Part shown: one piece after another, positions 37,957 to 49,358 of the stretch
Numbering within the stretch: position 1 is the stretch's first letter
How the letters are laid out: each line of letters starts with the position of its first letter
DNA from: Acanthamoeba sp. SK_2022b
Lineage: Eukaryota; Discosea; Longamoebia; Acanthamoebidae
DNA: 49,358 nt
Direction of reading: 5' to 3'
NCBI GenBank assembly: GCA_027943245.1
Contig: JANDJZ010000351.1
Span: 1 to 49,358, forward strand
Position numbers and translations under genes: made by a program
The notes under the pieces: model-generated
The model's database searches: none
What the model was told of the DNA's origin: nothing
The model's input: only the letters and a program-made list of their open reading frames with translations

Positions 37957-40101
37957 ATGGAGGGCAGACAGCTTCGAAGAGCCAGCGCACGAGGAGACTT
38001 GCTTGCCATTCGCAACCTCTTGTCGGTCAGCCATCCTGGCGCCTTACAGGCTCTTTTGAATAGTGCAGGGCTGCGCAGCGGCCTGACCGCCCTTCACCAT
38101 GCCGCACGGTACTACTGGCATCGATTTAATAAATAATACTTTTCATCTTTAAATAAATACTAATTTGATAATAATACATAATATTAATATAAAATTCTAA
38201 ATCATAGAAAAGGCGAGGTGGAGGCCTGCCGAGAGCTGCTCCAAGCGGGAGCTGATGCTTCCTTGGTGGGCACAAAGAGGGGCAGCACTGCGCTCCACCT
38301 TTTGGCCGCCCGTAGCTGGCCGTCGCTGGCCGAGGCGCCCCCACACACCGAGGAGGTGGTCCTTGCCATGCTGAACCGGGTCAGCCTCCAGGCGCGCAAC
38401 AGCAAAGGCGAAACGGTAACCACGTCCCCGCCATGCGGTCGCAGGAGTGCGTGTGTATACACACGCCTCTGACCCTTCCACTGCCTCAGGTCGTGGACGT
38501 GGCCAGGAGAAAGGACAATCGCGCTATGCTCACGGTCCTCGAGACGACGATCGGAAGTGGTCCTGCCGGCAGCGGTGGTCCACTGGGCGGCCTCCCCGAC
38601 ACGCTGCTGCTCTCGTCGGTCCTCCCGCATCTGGCGCCGATGGCCATCCTGCGCCTGGGCGCGACTTGCCGCCGGCTTCGCGACTTGACAAGCCAAGATA
38701 GGTGACACACTGACCTCTCCCTCGTCGACAATCGCGCGCGCGCTCTGCTCATTTAACGTGGCGGTCCATCAGCGTGTGGGCGAAGCACTACCGGATAGCT
38801 CGGGGAAGGCCGGCCAGCCACGAGCGCGGAGCGGAGCCGATCATGACCGCCTGGCGGGCGTGGCTCGCGGTGGGCCTGGAGTGGGAGCGCCCGGGCCTCG
38901 GTGCCCACTACCGGCAGCGCCTGGCGCACACCTCGGCCCGAGCGTGGGCGTGGCCGGCCAATCGGGCCGTGCGAAAGGCGCTCGCCAAAGCCATTCGTGC
39001 ACAACCGAAGCCTCCACAGCAGCACGACTACAGCTTGAAGGTGGTCGTGGCCGGCGACTGGCAGGTGGGGAAGGTACACGTTGGTGTCCTCTCCCGTTCG
39101 CTCTTCGTCTTGTCTCACCCCGCCACACGGCTGATCTTACAAACCACCGCCAGAGTTCTCTCCTGCACAGATTTTGTGTACGTGTATCTTTTTAATTTTT
39201 TTTCCAAAAAATATTCTTTATTATTAAATAATATATTAATGATTTTATTGGCGGATTCGTCATAACTCACCGAAGCAAAACACACAGGACCGACGCCACG
39301 CGCCGCCATATCTCGACCACCCCGATTTCGTATCTCCACGCTCCTCCTCACGCGTTGCATTTGTACACGATGGAGTGACACAGGCCCGTGCAATGCAGGA
39401 GTATCGCGTCGTGGGCTGGCAGAGCGATGTTCTTAGCCTGCAAGTGGTGCTCTCCCCCCTCCTTGCTCTCGCTCGCTTCCATTTCCGATTGGTTCATCGC
39501 GTGTCAGCCTTCTAATCGGACGGACGGCGCACCCACCAGTGGGAGAACCCGATCGACGGGTTCAAAACGGTCGGGTCGAGTCCATTCCGCGATTGCGATG
39601 CGGTGGTTGTTTGCTTCGACGCCACCACTGCGCGCTCTTTCGACAACGCCAAGGCCCTCCTGCAAGAAGTACTTGACCTTTTATGTGAATTTGTTTTATT
39701 TATTATTTATTATTTATTATTGAAATCTTATGCATGGCGTGGGCACGCAGATCAAGCGATACACGTACGATCGTGTGCTTGCCCGTATGTTGGTAGGGAC
39801 AAAGTGGGACAAGAAGAACAAGAAGAAGGAGGAAGGGGTCTCTCTAGAGCTCGCGCAGGTACGGGTCAAGCTCCTTGGCTTCCACCTGTTGCATGCACTC
39901 ACACTCGAAAGCACACACGACCACGACACGCAGACGTTTGCCGAGGAGGAAGGGATTCCTTTCGCGTCGACGAGCGCCAAGACGGGTTCGGGAGTGGACG
40001 CAGCCTTCCAACTGCTCGTCCGGGAGATGTACGCACAGGGCGTCGTTGCCAACAAGGCTTCGGTCTCGGCCACACGCAGCAAGACGAGCCAACGACCATG
40101 A
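37957..40101 (+). CDS. Ankyrin-F-box-Rab/Rho-like GTPase fusion protein
   Basis: The phase-consistent exons are 37957-38108, 38208-38415, 38490-38701, 38773-39073 and 39154-39177, then 39288 onward. The N-terminus has ankyrin repeats (T-A-L-H-H-A-A-R, G-S-T-A-L-H-L-L-A-A-R). An F-box-like region follows (L-P-D-T-L-L-L-S-S-V-L-P-H-L-A), then a helical linker. The G domain has a good P-loop A-G-D-W-Q-V-G-K-S-S-L-L, with an intron exactly after the Lys and an 8-codon microexon next. The switch II D-x-x-G-Q motif is replaced (W-E-N-P-I-D-G-F-K). Further on are D-A-V-V-V-C-F-D-A-T, the G4 V-G-T-K-W-D and the G5 S-T-S-A-K-T-G. No acceptor fits the exon near 39520, where an in-frame TAA precedes coding; this is a missed junction or damage. 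No C-terminal prenylation Cys is seen. Confidence 0.8.
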
Positions 40102-40240
40102 TTAAAACAAAAAATTAAAAAAACAATTAAGATGTTTCGGAAACGTTTTGGAAATGTTTTAGACTTACAGTTCTTTGAAGGCGCTGACTTTCCTGAAAGG
40201 TTGAACTTGGAACGGGGCGCCCCGCACAACCACCTAGACC
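40102..40240. other. Short gap between GTPase gene and oxygenase gene
   Basis: An AT-rich 3' flank (40101-40170) is followed by sequence leading into the oxygenase promoter. No gene is seen. Confidence 0.5.
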
Positions 40241-40247
40241 TATAAAA
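40241..40247 (+). promoter_or_regulatory. TATA-box-like element
   Basis: TATAAAA lies 57 bp upstream of the oxygenase ATG at 40298. It is the clearest TATA-like match at a plausible distance in the window. The transcription start is not known. Confidence 0.45.
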
Positions 40248-40297
40248 CGGCAGCCAGTGCGCAAGAAGAACAATCACACTACCCAACCACACACGAA

Positions 40298-41086
40298 ATG
40301 AACACAGAGCAGAGCAACGCTGTCGACCTGTCGCAGGAAGAGCTGACCGCCTACCTGCTGGCCAACTTCGGGACCGAGCCCGACCAGGCCGAGCTGCCCC
40401 CGCAGCCGCTGGACTACTCCTCCACCTCAGACCAGGCCTGGCTCCGGCCGGACGACTTTGACGCGTCGCGCGTCACTGTGCGCGAGATGGAGGGCGGGCT
40501 CGACGGCTTTGGCATCGTGCTCGAGAACGTGTTCTCGCGGCGCGAGTGCCAGCGCATCATCGAGGCCACGGAGAAGGTGGGCTTTGGCCACCTCGGGGAG
40601 GGCAAGACCGGGCGGGCCTACCGCGGCAACTGCCGCCTCCAGCTCGACGACGTCAAAGGCGAGCTGGGCCAGGAGATATGGCGGCGCATCAGCTCGTTCG
40701 TGCCCGACACGGTCGAGCTGCCCGACGGCGAGGGCCGCTACGCGTACCTGGAGATGAACTCGCGCTACCGCTTCGCCAAGTACTTTGCGGGCCAGGGCTT
40801 TGCCATTCACGTTGACAAGCCGACCATCTACGAGCACGAGCGGTGCAGCATCTTCACGGTCAACATCTACCTCAACGACTTGCTGCCGGAGCAGGGCGGC
40901 CTCACGCGGTTCTTCCGGCGCATGACCGGAGGGCAGCCCGTGGCGAGTGCTGGCGGCCTGGCCGGCAGCATCGCCATCTTCAAGCAGAGCTTGGTCCCCT
41001 ACAGCCCCGTACATGACGGCGATAAAGTCATAAGCGGGCTCAAGTACCTCATGCGCACTGATGTTGTCTACAGGCCAGCGCAGTAA
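40298..41086 (+). CDS. 2-oxoglutarate/Fe(II)-dependent oxygenase (prolyl-hydroxylase-like)
   Basis: A single uninterrupted reading frame of 262 residues. The N-terminal 60 residues are acidic and polar. A double-stranded beta-helix core follows: Y-R-F-A-K-Y-F-A-G-Q-G-F-A-I-H-V-D-K supplies the H-x-D iron ligands. Then come S-I-F-T-V-N-I-Y-L-N-D, G-G-L-T-R-F-F, and the distal histidine in Y-S-P-V-H-D-G, with a downstream K-Y-L-M-R-T-D-V able to bind 2-oxoglutarate. This is the prolyl-4-hydroxylase/2OG oxygenase layout. The substrate is unknown; there is no signal peptide or targeting sequence. It stands out as intronless among intron-rich neighbours, which could mean a retrocopy or a transferred gene. 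Confidence 0.9.
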   Translation: MNTEQSNAVDLSQEELTAYLLANFGTEPDQAELPPQPLDYSSTSDQAWLRPDDFDASRVTVREMEGGLDGFGIVLENVFSRRECQRIIEATEKVGFGHLGEGKTGRAYRGNCRLQLDDVKGELGQEIWRRISSFVPDTVELPDGEGRYAYLEMNSRYRFAKYFAGQGFAIHVDKPTIYEHERCSIFTVNIYLNDLLPEQGGLTRFFRRMTGGQPVASAGGLAGSIAIFKQSLVPYSPVHDGDKVISGLKYLMRTDVVYRPAQ

Positions 41087-41241
41087 ATTTTGAGAGGTTT
41101 TCTTTATCGACCGACACCAACCTTATGATCGCTCGTTAGGTTGTTCATCACCAAGCAGGAACGTGAACTTGTTTCTGGACACATGATCAGTACAGGTGCG
41201 TGAAGGCAAGGAAGCCAGCTCAGACACCAGTTGATGAAGAT

Positions 41242-41431
41242 GCTGAGTTATTCAGCGGAAGGAACGCTCTCTGCTTAGTTTAAACTATTTATTTCTTTTC
41301 GGAGATAAGAAATAAATAATAAATAGTTGAAACACGTACCGGTATTTCATCTTTTTTCTCGTTTGCAAACGAGCCCTAGAGGGAGGGAGGGGATGTACAC
41401 AGAGAGTGTTCCTTCCACTGAATAACTCAGC
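41242..41431. mobile_element. 190-bp terminal-inverted-repeat element (MITE-like)
   Basis: The 32-nt ends (41242-41273 and 41400-41431) are inverted copies differing at 2 positions. The interior is AT-rich with a second, imperfect inverted repeat (about 41281-41330). It has no coding capacity. No clear target-site duplication is visible. A segment just outside (41432-41460) and part of the interior (GGTATTTCATCTTTTTTCT) recur near 42666-42716, so the family has at least a partial second copy. It could instead be a plain structured hairpin. Confidence 0.6.
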
Positions 41432-41459
41432 TTACCTGATGGTAACACAAGTTACTCTA

Positions 41460-42740
41460 CATCAGGAACACTGTCTGGGTTGTTGCTTACCAAGATGGAG
41501 ACTCTGTGAGGTTGACTTTGCACCCTTGTTGTTGCTGCTCTCAGGATCTGAGACCATGTCAGTGTTGACCTGAACGTTGAAGAGGATGTCTGAGTAGTGC
41601 TAGAGATCTTGTGCACTACGTAGTGGCACCAGAAGGTGTTACCAGCTGCCTAGGTGGAAGATGGTGTCTGGCTCAACTCCCACTTAAATCCCTGCCAAGA
41701 TGCTGGATTAGTGGAAGGTGTGCCATGAAGACTGAGGCATCTAGGCCCACTGCTGTGGTGATGCCCTTGAGGATTGTCATGCACCTGGCCAGTGAGAGTT
41801 GTTTGTGCCGCAGGGACAGCTTGAACACAATTCTCAGGTTGTGGCAGCAACAGCAGAGTGTGGTGGAGATGCTACACCATCTCCTCCATGTTGCAACTGG
41901 GCACAGGCAGGCATCACTGCAGCTGTTGATGCATACAGGGTTGCCCTTGCCATAGATGTTGTTCTTTAACCTGACTACAGGTACTGCCCCATTCCTGGAA
42001 GGGAAGCTAGGCTTGTTGAAGGTGGGCCCATGGTTGTCTTGTACGTTCCTGCACAAGGGCTTGTCATAGTTGCATTGCCTGCCACTGTGAGGTACTTCCT
42101 CAATGTTGGTGATGGCAGCCACTGTGGAGGAAAAATCTGGAGGGAAGTTGATGCCATCTTGCCAGCAGTGGTTTTGGAACCTGAGCAGTAGTGTGACCAT
42201 GTTGATGGCGCTAATGCCATGTCAAGCATGGAGAGTGTGATGGTTCCAGAGAGCTTGCAACACTGGTAGCTGCCAGAGGGTACGCCCAATCAGGTTGGTC
42301 TTGTTGGGGTTAGGGTTGTTGCAGGGCATCTTGCCCTTGGCAAAGTTGCTGTAGGCATTGCTGCACCATGCTGTGGCTTGTGGTTGTTGCTCCAGGCCTT
42401 GCTTGGTGACTTCCCAGAGATTGGCTTAATAGCTGATGTTGTGGGCTGCTGTCCCTGGGTGGCCAACTCCAAGATGGCTGTGGCAGGTTGGGTACACTCA
42501 TGTCTGAGTTCTTCAGTTTGTGCGCAAGCAGGCCACAGTTGGGGCAGTGGCTTGCAAACCAGAGGGAGAGAATTTTCTTTGGTGTTCCCCACCTCCAAAA
42601 CTCCAGCTTCTTAGCTGCAGCCATAAACCCACATTCTGTATCTTCCCCAACTGCCTGTGTCCAGAGCTTACCTGACAGTAACGCTAGTTACTCTGGTATT
42701 TCATCTTTTTTCTTGCTCTTGTCTGCATAGCTGTACCATT
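41460..42740. other. CpG-depleted island with decayed coding-like sequence
   Basis: Roughly one CpG per 100 bp or fewer across more than 1.2 kb of near-50% GC sequence, with many lines containing none. Minus-strand frames (41673-42200 and 42310-42624) give peptides with some protein character, including P-N-C-G and Cys clusters, but are broken by stops and match no family I can name. A decayed element or old integrated DNA is likely. Confidence 0.55.
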
Positions 42741-42904
42741 CATTGAGTGATTAAACTGGTCACCATGGCTGGCGCACACATTCATGGCCCTGCTCCTGTG
42801 CCATCACAACGTGTGTGAAAGAAGAGCACATCAACCACTTGTGGCGCCTTTGTGCACTGGTGACATGAAACTGAGACATGGTGTGTTTGCACCCACCTCA
42901 TTGC

Positions 42905-43865
42905 CTGTCTATGTGTGAGCATGTGATGTTGATGGCCTTCTTGGGCTGCTGCCTGCCATACCATTGCAATGCTCATGCACCTCTGTCACCACAAAAATGC
43001 CTGCCATCGAACATGTGATGTTGATGGTCTTCTTGCCATTTCTCTCTGTTCTACCATCGTGTATGTGTATGCAATGCTCATGCACCTCCTTCACCACAGA
43101 AAAAAGCCTGCAATTTGGTCATGTTTGGGCATGTGATGTTGGAGGTCTTCATGACATTTATGCATATGTGTACGCAATGCTCATGCACCTTCTATCCCAC
43201 AATTACACGCTCAATATTGTCATGTTTGGGCATGTGTTGTGGGTGATCTTGGTGCCATTTTTGCTGGCAATACCATCACAAAGGCATGCACATGCACCTC
43301 TTTCACTACAGATGTGCACTCAATCTGGTCCTGTATGTGCATGTGTTGCAGGTAACCTTATTGCAATTATCCATGAGTGCACAGGTGTATTAGGACTATG
43401 GATGACATCATGCCAAGGCTGTGCATGTGCCTGGACAGTGGTCTCAGGCTTGGGAGTAAAGCTTGAATTGGCAAGTCTGCGTGTCACCCAGTGCCCATGG
43501 ATGGTATTACAACATTTAGGCAATGCTGGTGAACATGGTGCAAAGCTGCATACTTTTGTGATGGTATTGCAAGCCAAAATAGTACCAAGACCACCCACAA
43601 CAACACATGCCCAGACATGACAACATGGAGGGTGTAATTGTGGGAAAGAAGGTGCATACATGATGGTAGAGCAGACAGAAATGCCAATAAGACCATCAGC
43701 ATACATGCTCATGCATGTCCACATAGCAAGCATTATTATGGTAAAGGTGGTGAGCACCATGTACACATACACAATGGTAGAGCAGAGAGAAATGGCAATA
43801 AGACCATCAACATCACATGCCCACACTTGACAGATGGCAGGCATTTTTGTGGTGACAGGAGCTAA
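42905..43865. repeat. Fold-back array: about five direct monomers then about three inverted monomers
   Basis: Degenerate units of about 100-120 bp, recognisable by GCATGTGATGTTGATGG and ATGCTCATGCACCTC, start near 42911, 43011, 43130, 43229 and 43335 on the plus strand. Reverse-complement copies follow between about 43560 and 43865, one ending at the array edge. The whole block can fold on itself around about 43450. The same short peptide (G-R-x-E-R-N-G-x-K-T-I-N-I-T) is encoded on the minus strand on the left and on the plus strand on the right. Confidence 0.7.
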
Positions 43866-44005
43866 ATTGTGAAATCAAAATCAATTTTGAATGACTGGAC
43901 CTCTCCTTTGATAATAGAGGCATTTATATGTGTTTGTCTTAGTGACAGTAGAGATAGGATGACTGTTGAGGTATGAGATATGCATAAGTAGATACAGAGC
44001 TGAGC

Positions 44006-48716
<4,711 letters not shown>

Positions 48717-48873
48717 AGCTCGCCACACTCGCTCGTCAAAGCGGCGAACAGCGTTCGGAGCAGGCCATTCGCACACAGCCTCGTCGGCAGTAGATTAGAG
48801 AGTGATTATTCGAAATTTGGGTACACACGATTTGTCAGCAAGTAGAAGAAAGCAAAGCGTGGTGGAGAGAAAG

Positions 48874-49358
48874 ATGAGCACCGCCGTGGCAGAAGTAGTG
48901 GAGCCGCCAAATGGAGGTACCTTCTTTCTCCTCTCTTCGTGCGTTCTTGCTGATGCGTGGCTTACTTACTTTACTCTCATGCAAATCGGCAGCGTCGCGA
49001 GACTGGACCGCCGAAATGCGGAAGATGAGGGGCGACTACCGTCTCTTTGCCCCCAACCGCTGTGCGGTGTGTGGGTACAATCTACCTGCTTCATTCTTTC
49101 TTCGTTCTTTTATTTCATATTTCTATTATTATTACTAATATTAATATTACATTCTTATTTCTTCTAATAAGAAATAAAATCAATACCAAATCTCTAATTA
49201 ATTATTTTTATAAATTTATTATTTATATACATAAATTTATTATTTTTATGTATTTATCTTGCGTGGTGCAGAGGGCCTCTGTTCGATGACGAGGAAGAGG
49301 ACGAGGAGGACAAGAAAAAGAAGGGCAAGAAGGAGAAGACGAAGAAGAAGGAGGACGA
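48874..49358 (+). CDS. 5' part of an uncharacterised gene with Lys/Glu-rich region (runs off the window)
   Basis: Exon 1 (48874-48916; M-S-T-A-V-A-E-V-V-E-P-P-N-G) joins in phase to an exon starting at 48993 (S-R-D-W-T-A-E-M-R-K-M-R-G-D-Y-R-L-F-A-P-N-R-C). After an AT-rich intron, a third exon (from about 49271) encodes G-P-L-F-D-D-E-E-E-D-E-E-D and then a Lys-rich run to the window edge. I do not recognise the family. The acidic-then-basic run suggests a disordered, nucleic-acid- or protein-binding segment. The 3' part is missing. Confidence 0.6.

Noticed and set aside
42305..42322. TTAGGG-like telomeric motif
   Set aside because: Only a single hexamer is present, not a tandem array.
42905..43865. 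Possible CRISPR-like array
   Set aside because: The units are degenerate 100-120-bp monomers without constant short repeats and unique spacers, some are inverted, and the host is eukaryotic.

Overview
The window is nuclear DNA of an intron-dense protist, most probably an Acanthamoeba-like amoebozoan. Exons are GC-rich, and introns are short GT-AG introns that are AT-rich or filled with long CA/GT runs. Genes are packed on both strands with small gaps. The gene set is an F-box/small-GTPase and DRAM repertoire, secreted glycosidases, and a nuclear-encoded mitochondrial rRNA methyltransferase. The genus is an inference; no rRNA or tRNA gene was found to confirm it.

Layout. 1-2286 has no gene I can support, but holds a diverged, inverted, coding-like duplication. 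2287-4435 (-) is an ARM-like protein ending in a MYND finger. 5541-6840 (+) is a GATA-type zinc-finger protein. 7075-9429 (-) is a second ARM-like protein. 9509-12357 (-) joins an RlaP-like nucleotidyltransferase to a T4 RNA-ligase-1-like domain whose catalytic motifs look eroded. It is divergent from 12510-14591 (+), an RlmI-like methyltransferase. 14714-16295 (-) is a Frag1/DRAM six-TM protein next to 16608-21395 (-), a lysosomal-type GH31 alpha-glucosidase with a trefoil domain. The glucosidase is divergent from 21728-23398 (+), a secreted GH5 mannanase. Then, all on the minus strand, come a SelD-linked-type FAD oxidoreductase, an ankyrin protein, a thioredoxin-TPR protein, an uncharacterised acidic protein and a seven-beta-strand lysine methyltransferase. 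A small two-exon plus-strand gene with a 33-bp tandem duplication follows, then a sirtuin (-).

At 35666-40101 two F-box/small-GTPase fusion genes lie head to head with only 48 bp between their start codons. One is F-box plus Rho-like GTPase plus a Cys-rich tail; the other is ankyrin plus F-box plus Rab/Rho-like GTPase. An intronless 2-oxoglutarate oxygenase follows (40298-41086, +). 44006-48716 (+) is a large HEAT/ARM-like gene with four CA-filled introns and one TTGTG-filled intron. The window ends inside a gene beginning at 48874.

Two islands differ sharply from the rest: about 28.9-29.95 kb and 41.2-43.9 kb. They are almost free of CpG although the flanking genes are CpG-rich. The second also carries a 190-bp terminal-inverted-repeat element and a fold-back array. 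They look like old, methylated and decayed mobile or inserted DNA. A second genome-wide-looking pattern is that intronic dinucleotide runs are nearly always CA on the transcript. The three GT exceptions each have a CA partner nearby in the same transcript, so they could pair as RNA.
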